From positions 1 to 64,000 of the forward strand of contig JAREIK010008118.1 of NCBI GenBank assembly GCA_029783825.1: a stretch of DNA of 64,000 nt, read 5' to 3'. Source of the stretch: Sapria himalayana (Eukaryota > Streptophyta > Magnoliopsida > Malpighiales > Rafflesiaceae). Below the pieces are notes generated by a model. It worked only from the letters and a program-made list of their open reading frames with translations, did not search any database and was not told where the DNA came from. Shown piece by piece: positions 1 to 10,935 of the stretch. A program made the translations under genes and the position numbers. Within the stretch, counting starts at the first letter, position 1; each line of letters starts with the position of its first letter.

Positions 1-420
1 AAATTTATATAATCATATGACATTATGTATAAATGTCAATACTTTAATATATATCATGATTTATGTTTAGTCAAATTTTAGTTAATGTTAATCTTAATTA
101 ATATCTATAATAGTATATATAAACTTTTATAGCTTTATATATCAAATGATATATGTATTAATTTCTATACTTTAATATATATCAATGTATTATATTATAA
201 ATACACATTGATATATTTATATAAACATATAATTATATATATAAATATTTATACATATGTATTAATGTTTATACATATCTATATAAATTTACATTAAACT
301 ATCCATTTATATATTTTCTTATATAACAATTATGTAATTTAAATGATTATATAATTTTGTAAATATTTATATTACATATTTTTTTTATATAAATATAGAA
401 TATTTATAATGTTTATATAA
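1..420. repeat. AT-rich repeat, type II
   Basis: Extremely AT-rich sequence with no coding potential. It aligns by eye with 41202-41580: both begin with a TATAATCATATGA motif, share a CTTTAATATATAT block, and share a block around 275-330 (ATGTTTATACATATCTATA, then ACTATCCATTTATATA) matching 41340-41395. It is therefore a dispersed repeat, not random AT-rich DNA. In the second copy it lies just beyond an inverted-repeat arm, so the window may begin just inside the same structure. Confidence 0.6.
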
Positions 421-2620
421 ATGTATGCCTATATAAATGTTAAATATAATTATATCTTTAACTACATACATATTTATAACTATATGTGTATACTATATAT
501 AAATATTTGTATAAATATGTAACTTTATATAATTAAATATAACTATATTTGTAACTATATAACATATATGTATGCATATAATTAAATTAAATATTTGTTT
601 ATAATGTTGTATATATTTATGTATCACTACTTATATAAATATATCTATATATAACTATTTGTTTAATTATATAACTATTTATAACTATATATTAAATGTA
701 AAATAATATTTAACTATAAATAATTGTATCTTACTATGTGTATAACATTAAAAGTTTTATGCATAATTATATTTAAATATTAAATTTACAACTTATATTA
801 AATATACATTTGTATATAGTATATATAAAAAAGTATTTTACTATATGTATACCTATACATAACTATATGTAATAATATATAAATAAAATTAACATATATA
901 AACCTACAAGTATAAATATATGTTTAACTTTGTGTAACTATATGTATAGTCTCATGTAACAATATTTATAATTACATGTATAACAACATACAACATTATG
1001 TTAAACTATATGTGTATAACTATATATAAATATTTGTATAACTAAATAAATGTCTATATAATATATAAACTATATTTGTAACTATATACATTTATGTATT
1101 AATATATAATTAAAGCAAAAATTTTTTTTATAACGTTGTTTATATTTATGTATAATCACTGATAACTACTTGTATGAATAAATCTATATGTAACTATATA
1201 TATTTATATAACTATTTATAACTATATAATTATATGTAAATATAAATAACTATAAATAAATTGTATCTTACTATGTGTATAACTTAAAAAGTTTTATGCA
1301 TAATTATATTTAAATATTAAATTTACAGCTTATTTTAAACTATATTTGTATATAGTATATAAAAAAGTAATACTATATCTATACCTATACATAACTATAT
1401 GTATAAATATAAAAAATTAAATTAACAAATATATAATCCTACATGTATAAATATACGTTTAACTATATGTGTAACTATATGTATAACCACATGTAACTAT
1501 ATATAATTAAATGTATAACAACATACAACATTATTTTAAATATATGTGTATAACTATATAAATGTCTATATAAGTTTATATAACTATATTTGTAACTATA
1601 TATACATTTTTGTATTATATAATTAAAGCAAAATATTTTTTTATAACATTGTTTATATTATGTATAACGACTTATAACTACCTGTATTAGTATATCTTTA
1701 TATAACTATATGTTTAATTATATATAACTATTTATAACTATATATATTATATGTAAAATTATATAACTATAAATAATTGTATATTACTATGTGTATAACT
1801 TAAAAGTTTTTTGCATAATTATATTTAAATTAATTTAGCTTATATTTAATCTATTTGTAAAGTATTATGTAATGTATAACTATACATACTATATGTATAA
1901 ATATAAAAAATTAAATTAACAAATATATAATCCTACATGTATAATATATTAACTATATTGTAACTATATGTGTAACTATATGTATAACCACATGTAACTA
2001 TATATATAATTACATGTATAACAACATACAACATTATTTTAAACTATATGTGTATAACTATATAAATGTCTATATAAGTTTATATAACTATATTTGTAAC
2101 TATATATACATTTTTGTATTAATATAATTAAAGCAAAATATTTTTTTATAACATTGTTTATATTTATGTATAACTACTTATAACTACCTGTATTATATCT
2201 TTATATAACTATATGTTTAATTATATATAACTATTTATAACTATATATATATGTAAAATTATATATAACTATAAATAATTGTATCTTACTATGTGTATAA
2301 CTTTAAAAGTTTTTTGCATAATTATATTTTAATATTAAATTTATAGCTTATATTTAATTATATTTGTAAAGTATTATAGTAATGTATAACTATACATTAC
2401 TATATGTATAAATATATAAAAATTAAATGAACAAATATATAAACCTACATGTATCATATATGATTAACTATATGTGTAACTATATGTATAACCACATGTA
2501 ACTATATATAATTACATGATAACAACATACAACATTATTTTAAACTATATTGTATAACTATATATAAATATTTTATATCTAAAGTAATGCCTATATAAGT
2601 ATATATACCTATAATTAGAG
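421..2620 (+). repeat. AT satellite, about 0.5-kb monomer
   Basis: Tandem array built from short TAACTATATGTA-like subunits with a longer period. A marker block (ATTAAAGCAAAA followed by a T-run, then ATAACNTTGTTTATAT) recurs near 1106, 1622 and 2126, with a more diverged copy near 580. Spacings are about 500-530 bp. A second marker, TTACTATGTGTATAAC, recurs in step. The same satellite is at 17070-18290 (same strand) and at 30386-30865 and 31802-32340 (inverted). The right end runs directly into the 5' part of a CACTA transposase gene. Confidence 0.8.
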
Positions 2621-2662
2621 ACAATTGCTTGTGTTAAATAAAATGATTTTTTTTAACTAGTT

Positions 2663-5600
2663 ATGGAAGATGATCGTGAATAGATGTACAATGGTCGAAT
2701 TGTGCATGGAATGTTCTCTAATGAATGAGGGGATAAAGTCGATGAATTTGTTCAATTTTCTCTCAGACATACTGAGTGTGTGAATGATGGTGCATATATA
2801 AGGTATCCTTGCACTTTAGTTAAATGTCACAATAAAAAGTTTTTCAATTTTGAGACTGTGAAGATGCATTTGTATAGAAATGGTTTTGTGGCTGATTACT
2901 ATGTTTGGATATACCATGGTGAGAAGCAAGTCCATTAGAGGCTTTCGAGTTCAGTATGGGTGTCAGTAAGTGAAACTATTCAAATGGTCTCGGATAATAT
3001 TAATCACACTACATACCATAAAATAGTTTTTGATGCTATGGGTCTTGAATTCAACCTGAATGAGGAATCCTATGCCGAGGCAAGGAATTTCTATACATGA
3101 TTCAAGCTAGAGACAAACCTATATTTAAGGGAAATTCTAAGCATACTCAACTTTCTGCAGCCATGAGGATGTTAGAAATAAAGTGCAGACACAGTTGTTC
3201 ATAGGCATGGTTTGATGATATGTCTAAATTCATTCAAGAATTTTTGCCAAAAGATAATCTGATGCCATTGGATTTCTACAACATGAAGAAGTTAGTTAGA
3301 GGCTTGGAATTACATGTACATGTCATTCATTGTTGTGTGAACAACTGTATGCTATACTGGTGTGATGATAGTGACCTTAATAGTTGTAAAATAAGTTGGC
3401 ATGCTCGGTACAAGCAAAATGTTAGGGGTTCTAGAAATAAATTGTATATACATAAGTTGAAGGTGCCGTATAAAAAGATGCATTATTGTCCAATAACACC
3501 TAGGTTTCAGAGATTGTATGCATCAACCACAGCAGCTAATGAAATGAGGTGGCATTCATAGCATCATATGGAGGACGGTAAGATGTGTCACCTTGCTGAT
3601 GCCCCTGCTTGGAAACATTTTGATGGTTATTTTCTTGATTTTTCTTCTGAAGTTCGAAATGTTAGGCTGGATTTATTTGCTGATGGTTTTCAGCCATTTG
3701 GTCAATCAGGACAGCAATATTCTTTGTGGCCTATGGTGGTGACCCCGTATAATTTACCTCTAGACTTATGTATGAAGGAGGAATTTATGTTTTTGACTAT
3801 GTTAGTGTTGGGGCCTACGAATCTAAAGGGAAAGATATATATTTTCTTGTAGCTATTGATAGTAGAGTTGAAAAGTATTTGGGGTGTTGGGGTTCAAATT
3901 TATGATATTTCCAAACAGCAAAATTTTTAGATGCGAGCTATCCTTAAGTAGACCATAAATGACTTTCCAGCATATTCTATGATATTTGGGTGGAATACAA
4001 CTGGTATGTTAGCATGTCCGCATTGTATGGAAAATTCGAATGATTTTAGATTAATTAAGATTGGAAAACAATCATGATTCGAAAACAATCGGAAGTTTTT
4101 GCCCATTAATCATCCGTATCAACATAAAAACCAATGACTTCATTAAGAATAGAAAGATTACTAAACAATTCCTGGGGTTTATATTTGGGGAAGATATTCT
4201 GTAGGAATTGAATAAAAGAGGGTTGAGGAAGGTGATAGATGTTGATGCTGAGGTTGTGAATGTAGTTATATCTAAGACTTGTGGGTGGAATAAGAGAAGT
4301 ATTTACTGGGATTTTCCCTATTGGTGTGAACACTTGCTCAGGTACAATCTTGATGTTATGCATACCGAGAAGAATGTGATTTACAATATTTTTAATACAG
4401 TGTTTAAAATTCTAGGAAAAACTAAGGACACTTACAAGTCAAGAGATGAGTTAAATAAATATTGTCGTCGTCCTACAAAAATTCTTATCACCAATAAATA
4501 CCTTGATGTGCCATTTGTTCTTAATAAATCACAGAAAAAGGTTGTGTTAGAGTGGGTAAAATAACTTAGGAAGAAAGATTTCCAGATGAGAATGCTTCTA
4601 ATCTAGGGAGATGTGTGGATGCGAAATAATTTAAGATGTTTTGCATTAAAAGTCATGATTGTCATGTATTCGTACAAATGTTATTACCAATTGTTCTTCA
4701 ATAATTATTGCCTAATAGAATATGGAAGCCCATAACTGAGATTTCGATATTCTTCAAGCAACTGACTTTTCTTCATTGATTGATGAGGAGTTGAGAAATA
4801 TGGATGAACAAATTCAAGTTATCTTATGCAATCTTTAGAAAATCTTTCCGCTTATTTTTTTTTGACTCATTGGAACATCTTCCAGTGCACTTGACTTACG
4901 AAGCTATAATTGCTGGTCCTATCCATTATAATTGGATTTATCCTCCAGAAAGGTAATATTAATTTACTAAACCAATTCTTTTTCTATATATATTTACATA
5001 TACACAAAAATGACTTGTAATTTCAATAATTTTTTGTAGATACTCGAGAAAAATAAAGCATACAATAATGAATAAGGTTCAGGTTAAGGGTTCTATATCA
5101 ATAGGTTATATTATGGATAAGGCTACAAAATTTACATCATTTTATTTCAAAGAAGGAGATCCAACTCTTCCACTTATGGAAAAGTGGAATGAGGTTTATC
5201 TTTATGATAATGTAGATAATGAAATGTTTGAAATTTTCAAGCCTCCGGGTAATGAAATTGATGGTGAAGGGAAAAGATATCTAACTGATGATGAATATAT
5301 GACAGCTCATCTATATGTCCTAATTAATTGTCCAGTGGTTCAACTATTCATTGAGTAAGTATTTTCTAATAGTCAAATGATATCTATTATGCATTATAAT
5401 TTACTATTTCCTATCAATGTATCAATTATTTTTAATTTCTTTTTAGTGATTTTGTTGCAGATAAACGTAAAGAATTTCCAAACATGAATGAATAATCAAT
5501 CAATGCCATGACAGAAAAAGAATTTCCATCATTTTTTGAAAAATACATATGTTTACTTATAATAAAAATCACAAAATAATGGTATTATTCTAATAAAAAT

Positions 5601-6394
5601 TTATAATTGTAATCTAAATAATCTACTCAATTTTGATTGCAAGTTCATACTCAAGCAAATAAAATTTCCAATCATTATCTTCAATGTATTGCATGAGGTC
5701 CCCTAAGAGAGGATAAAACGTACAATGGTTATTGTGTGAATGGTTTTAAATTTTACACTAAATCATATGGTAGCTTCCAGACAACAGACAATATGGGGAT
5801 ATGTATTAAAGGTTTTGTATATAATGAAACCAAATATGACTATTACGGGACTCTGGTCAAAGTGATCGAGTTAGAATTTGAAGCCCTCCCGGTTAAAAAA
5901 ACCGTGTTATTCAAATGTGAATAGTTCAATCCAACACCACATGTTGATATTGTTGTCCATCCTCGATATAAACTTGTCAATGTGCATGATAAAAAATGAT
6001 TCAGCAAGTACGAACCTTTTGTCTTAGCAGTACAAGCACCATAGGTTTATTATTGTGAATATTCTGGTCGGATCGGTTCTATAAATGATTGGAAAGTTGT
6101 GTGCAAGATAAAAGAAAGAGCTCAAATTGACATCCACGCATCACTAAGTACTAATTTCATAGAACCAACTTTTTAAAATGATGACAATGATGTTATAATC
6201 AAAGATGTGGTGGGAGACGAAGACGTCCTTTTAGTCCCATCTTTTGAGATGGATACAAGTGGGTATGTAGATGTTGATGAAATTTTAATTGATTATGAGG
6301 AAGAAATGAGTGACGAAGAGTAGTTTGAAAATGATATTAGTACATTTGAAGAAGAAGACGAACTAGATTTGATGATTTTGATGAGAATGAGTAG
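2663..6394 (+). pseudogene. CACTA TNP2-like transposase (element A), degenerate
   Basis: In autonomous CACTA elements this protein is the DDE-type transposase that binds the termini and cuts. Domains are in order. An N-terminal transposase-associated domain begins at the ATG at 2663 (MEDDRE-stop-MYNGR, matching MASNRSWMYSR in element C) and runs through a Cys/His part near 2800-2930. The Transposase_21 region spans about 3000-4560 (KMHYCPITPRFQRLYAS, then a DLCMKEEFMFLTMLVLGP segment). A DUF4218-like region is at about 4570-5360, and a DUF4216-like region at about 5700-6000 (GICIKGFVYNETKYDYYG). An acidic tail ends near 6394. In-frame stops, frameshifts and probable introns break it into short frames of at most 118 residues, so no functional product is expected. 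Confidence 0.88.
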
Positions 6395-6468
6395 ACAGTG
6401 AGTTTTATGTTATTTTAATTGTTAAACAATTTTCTTTATTTACATTCCCTTATGTATTTTTTATAGGT

Positions 6469-8302
6469 ATGGCACATGGACGAGGTAGAGGCAGCATGTT
6501 GTAAGGTCGTATGAGGTATGGTATAGGTAGCACAGCCTCAGGTATGCCTGAAACTAGTAGAGGGTCATGTGTGAAAGAGATGCGATAGTACACAGAGAAG
6601 GTTATGAATGTACCACATCAGCAACATTAGCTGACTAATCCACATAATGGTCATGAGATTTTGATGAATGATCAAGAGACATGGGACGGAGAGGAGTGAG
6701 AGGATGGAGATGTTGGAGTCTTCCTCATAGCACCCTACATACGAGACTCTCCATATTGCTTAGTTTGATCCGACAATTGATAATATGTAAGATATAAAAC
6801 TTAACAAATGATCAATTTATTAATTTATTTCTTACGTGCTAATAAATTTTTAGTTACAAAATGATGTTAGAGCCGTCTGGTTCTATTTCTAGGGTTCTAA
6901 GGTCAATTTTCAAAAATTCATTTAAACCTAATGGTCATAATTGAAAGTCACTAACACATAGAGACTAATTGGTTATTTGGAGAGAATTTAAGGTAAATAT
7001 TACTACCTAAAATTTTTACATCTTTTATTTATTTTTTTGTTCACTGATTAACAATTATTTATTTATAAATATAGAAAGTTTACAGGTGGACACAGCCAAA
7101 GGAATTGATCAAAAGTGTGTTCTACAAATATGCTGCCAGTCAATATAAAGACACCGTGTACGAGATCAAAGATAATGGCTGAAGAAGAAAGAAAAGATTC
7201 AAATGTCCTGGATTATGTTTTCAAGGAGTGGCGGAGCATATTGGAAGATCCGGATTATAGGAAGAGGTGTGCTAAACAGAGCGGAAATCTTTGCTCACCG
7301 TGGGCTGGGGAGGGTAGTGGCATGTCTACACACACTTGTGGATCTCGCTCTATGCCTGAGCACAAATGAGAATGGGTAATAGTTCTAATTTATACTTTTT
7401 ATGTTTATTACTTTGTGAATTGTGTTTAATTATGCCTAAATCTCATTTCTCATAAGGAATTTTTTTTTAATATATTTAAAGTATGTATTGTGTGTAATTA
7501 TAGATACGCAAGGAGGATAAGAAGCTCAGTGCTCCTCACTTATTCAGATATATGCACATGAAGGCTCATGATGATCAGACTTTCGTTGATTAGAGATCTC
7601 GTGCAGCAAATGTAAGTTTAAATAAAAAAAATTAATTTTTCTTTTTTTTTGTTTGAATATAAATTGAAATACTTTTCGTACATTTTTATTAAGTGAGATA
7701 TTAGAAAATGTTAGCTATTGCACTCAGGCATATTCCTAGTCTACTTCATGTTCATGTGACGATGCAACAGGTAGTTCTCATTCATCAGCTCCACCTGTTG
7801 ATGTGAATTAGATTTGGCAAGTGGATGTTGATGGCAAGGAGAAGATGCCCATCTATAGCATTGGTTCATTGGCATCATCATTCTACTCGCATAGACTACC
7901 AGACTATGAAACTGAATTTTCAAGACTAATTTCAAATTTGTTCTTGAAGATGGAGGAATTTTAGGATGCGATGCAAAATTTGATACAGTTTCAATTGGCT
8001 GATACCGAGCAAAGCATGATCGACTATGAGGATTATAGGGATGAATTGTGTATGTGTTTTGATGGGCTTACAAAGAAGTTTCAAGATAGAGGACTGCAAT
8101 TCATCCCTGATGATCTACCTCATATTGTTTGAAGTAATGCTCCAGGTACAGCATCTACTCCATCAACTACAGCAGCACCTGGAGCAACCGCATCAGGACT
8201 AGCAGCAGTAGATAGCTCTACCCTAGCACCCAATATCTCATTGTGCGGACTAGAAATGTCGTATCATAATGATTATGAAACTGGGTTGGATGATTTAGTG
8301 CA
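6469..8302 (+). pseudogene. CACTA TNP1-like protein (Transposase_24 type), degenerate
   Basis: This is the second gene of the element. In En/Spm-type elements this class of protein binds subterminal repeats. It starts MAHGRGRGSM, the Gly/Arg-rich opening also seen in element C (MRGQGSNEGGGRGRG). The core survives in pieces: KVYRWTQPKELIK near 7076-7115, a GSGMSTHTCGS block near 7310-7350 matching the THTGGS motif of element C, and LFRYMHMKAHDDQTFVD near 7540-7590. A low-complexity Ala/Thr/Ser/Pro tail lies near 8140-8240. Several in-frame stops are present. The end is approximate. The assignment rests on motif matches and on position downstream of the TNP2-like gene. Confidence 0.75.
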
Positions 8303-8539
8303 TTACACACATTTTTTTTTCAATGCCTTAAACTTTGATTTTAGATTTTATTTATTTATTTTATCTTGATGTTTTTAATATATATATGCAATATATATAT
8401 TTGTTTTCTAAAGTTAATTAGATTTTTATTTTGTTGTTTTATCTATAAATGTTTCTGCATGTACTAAATCAAAACTGGAAGCAAAATGATTATTTTTTTG
8501 TGTTTTATGTTCCAATTTCTTTAGTATCTGTAGAAATTC

Positions 8540-9176
8540 TACAAAAAAAAAAATTCGGTAAGTAATTACAGACGAATTACGACAAACTTGCCAAAATTTT
8601 TTAATATCAATGCTCGATAAAAGGTCATCAAATGGTTGGTAATTATTTTGGAGATCAATTATTGACCAATGATTTTCAAAGATTTTGATCGATTTTTTGT
8701 CGTAAATTTTTAGGGTTTTACCGACCATTTTGTGACCATTTACCGACCTAATTCTTTTGGTTGGAAAATGGTCTAATTATCGTTGGTTTTTTTTCGGTAT
8801 GGTCGGTAAATTGTCGGTAATTACCGACCATTTAGAAACCATTTACCAACCTAATTCTTTTGGTCAGAAAATGATCGAAATATCATTGGATTTTCTTTGT
8901 CAGTAAATGGTCTCTAAATTTTCGGTAATTAACAACCATTTGGCGACCAATTATCGACCTTATTTATTCGGTTGGTAAATTATCAGAATATAGTCAGTAA
9001 ATCTTTGTCGGTAGAGGATCCTTAAATGGTGGGTAATTTCCCAACTAACTTATTTTTCGTCGGTAAAAAATGTAGCGACGAGGAAAATTACGACCACATA
9101 TTTTTGGTCAGTAAATTAACGGTTTTAGGTTTGCCAACCAAATAATTGGTCGGTAATATGGTGAATTTTAGTAGTG
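8540..9176 (+). repeat. 3' subterminal repeats and TIR of element A
   Basis: Many copies, on both strands, of a short motif (ACCGACCATTT / TGGTCGGTAA, with variants) fill this stretch and stop at the terminal inverted repeat at 9161-9176. Motif-dense subterminal regions are where TNP1-like proteins bind in CACTA elements. The same motif fills the corresponding end of element B (25022-25690), so A and B belong to one family. Confidence 0.85.
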
Positions 9177-9945
9177 CATACATATCCCTGATGAAAAATC
9201 TTATGGTGTTACAATGATTATCCAACATGAATATTACTTAACCAATTGACCAAATGATTGGAATCCATCTCTACATAATCCCAACTTGACATTTCAACTC
9301 TCCGTGGAAAATGAAGGATGCAACTGGTCAAAATGAAACATAGCCTTCGAGTCAGATGGATAATGCATAACACTATCGTCCTTGTCATGATCATCATGCC
9401 AACGCATATCCTTAGCAGTTGTTTTTGAAACATACAATCTCTGTAGCCTAGGAATGAAAGGAAAGTAATACATCCTTTTAAACAGAACATCACCCAAGTG
9501 TTTTATTGACTCCTTTCTCCTACTTTTGTACTGAGGATTCCCACATAACTTGCAACACTTCAAAGTGCTATCTACACCGCAATATATCATGCACCCTTGC
9601 TCACAACAATCAATTTTGTCCATAGGAATACCCAATCCTTTAACCACCTTATTCGTATCATAAAAATTCGTTGGCAATGTGTTTCTCTAAGGTAGTACCT
9701 TTTTCATAAATTCAAATAAGGAATCATAACATCTTTCTGGTAAATGATATTTTGACTTAATATTCAACAATTGAGCTACTATAGATAACTATAAGTGCTT
9801 CTCACACCTTGGCCGCAAATGCTCAATCGATCACTTGTAACATCTCATACAATTTTATTGCTATCGGATTTGGACTCTCCTCCATAGTGTCAAAGTCCAA
9901 GTCAGGTCCACATGCATCCATAACAATGGTATGGTATGGACCTGG
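9177..9945 (-). pseudogene. CACTA transposase fragment (element D)
   Basis: Minus-strand fragment of a TNP2-like gene running from just after the N-terminal domain (VMDACGPDLDF at about 9925-9890) into the Transposase_21 region. Frames include LPTNFYDTNKVVKGLG, CCEQGCMIYCGVD, FIPRLQRLYVSKTTAKDMRW and HFDQLHPSF. Its reading matches element A (3220-3560) and element C (52355-53050) closely enough to identify the family. Frameshifts and stops are present. It is cut on the left by the end of element A at 9176. On the right it continues into the left arm of the inverted repeat at 9946. A likely insertion target of element A. Confidence 0.85.
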
Positions 9946-10303
9946 TAATTTAGTAGCATAAGATGATGTATGACCTTCACACTATTCATAATTTCTATGA
10001 GTTGTAGTTTCCCCTTGATAGATAGGCTAATAGATAGATAATAGATAGACATATAGATAGACAAATAGATAGACAAATAGATAGATAGATAGATAGATAG
10101 ACATGTATATATATATATAGATAAAATATTGATATAAAGATAGATAGATAGATAGATAAATATGTAGATAAATAGACACATAAACAATTTGATAGATTAA
10201 TAGATAGGTACATAAACTATAGGCTATCTATCAAGGGTAAACTACAACTCATAGAAATTATGAACAGTGTGAAGGTCATACATCAGCTTATGCTACTAAA
10301 TTA
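9946..10303. repeat. 80-bp inverted repeat around a GATA array
   Basis: The arm at 9946-10025 is the reverse complement of 10224-10303 with only about three mismatches. Between the arms (10026-10223, 198 bp) is a GATA-rich array. The left arm is still transposase sequence: on the minus strand it reads through YQGETTTHRNYE (one stop) toward VMDACGPD. The right arm is therefore an inverted copy of a piece of the same gene. The inner ends of both arms are GATAGATAG/CTATCTATC, continuous with the array. Confidence 0.9.
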
Positions 10304-10935
10304 TAGATATGGCCATCACTTATATATTTTTTTCCGATTAGATATTTAAAATAAAGCTAAATTTTGGCAAGAGCAGCCAAGAGGGTTTTTTTTCACAATG
10401 CCCAAATAGTCTGTGTGACAAAGAAATGGCGTTAGATCATTGTCAAAATTTTGAAAGTCATTATTAAATGATGTGTTTCATCTTGTTTTATTTTTATTTT
10501 TTTTTTCATTTAGTTATACACTATTATTTTTGATAATTTATAATTTTTTGTATGTGTGACAAAAAATGACATGTTTATTGTGTACGGAAGATATTTAACC
10601 AAATATTTTAGTAATTTACTTAAAGATTATTTACATACACATCAATTCATATCTACACAATATGAAGGAAGGGAACTTATTAATTTAGCAAAAATTATAG
10701 ATATGACCATCACTTATATACTTTTTTCAATTATATATTAAACTGATAAATTAATTTTTTGTATTGGAAAGCCTATTTCTATTTTCTATGATGGTTATTA
10801 GCTCACATTATATGTTATTTTTTATTTAATCTTTTATGTGCAAACATAAAACATTAAAATATTATTTAATACAATAAAAAATAAAAAAGCTAGATTTTGA
10901 CAAGAACAGCCCGAGTAGGGCTGTTCTTGCCAATT
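10304..10935. repeat. Small TIR-type repeats, partly duplicated
   Basis: A TIR-like sequence of about 26 bp occurs three times: at about 10349-10374 and 10887-10912 reading toward GGCAAGAGCAGCC or GACAAGAACAGCCC, and inverted at 10918-10931 as GGGCTGTTCTTGCC. The block at 10301-10334 (TTATAGATATGGCCATCAC) is repeated near 10693-10730, and an ATTTTTTGTATGTGTGACAAA block near 10542 recurs near 10940. The pattern suggests small non-autonomous DNA transposons that are nested or partly duplicated. I cannot assign a superfamily. No gene is present. Confidence 0.45.

Larger units (their letters stand above)
2640..9176 (+). mobile_element. CACTA (En/Spm) element A, 5' end missing
   Basis: The element contains a degenerate TNP2-like transposase gene, then a degenerate TNP1-like gene, then subterminal repeats. 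It ends in GTGAATTTTAGTAGTG (9161-9176), the reverse complement of the CACTACTAAAATTCAC terminus of element B at 25022. The CACTA terminus and short subterminal repeats are diagnostic of the superfamily. No 5' terminus is present: the left side passes into AT satellite around 2610-2650. The element is dead because both genes carry many stops. The 3-bp target-site duplication cannot be tested without the left end. Confidence 0.85.

Noticed and set aside
1..2620. Organelle (mitochondrial or plastid) origin of the AT-rich sequence
   Set aside because: No organelle genes occur. The same satellite is interspersed with nuclear CACTA elements and a nuclear-type retrocopy.
10026..10223. CRISPR-like array
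   Set aside because: The repeat is a short GATA tetranucleotide with no unique spacers, in a plant genomic context.
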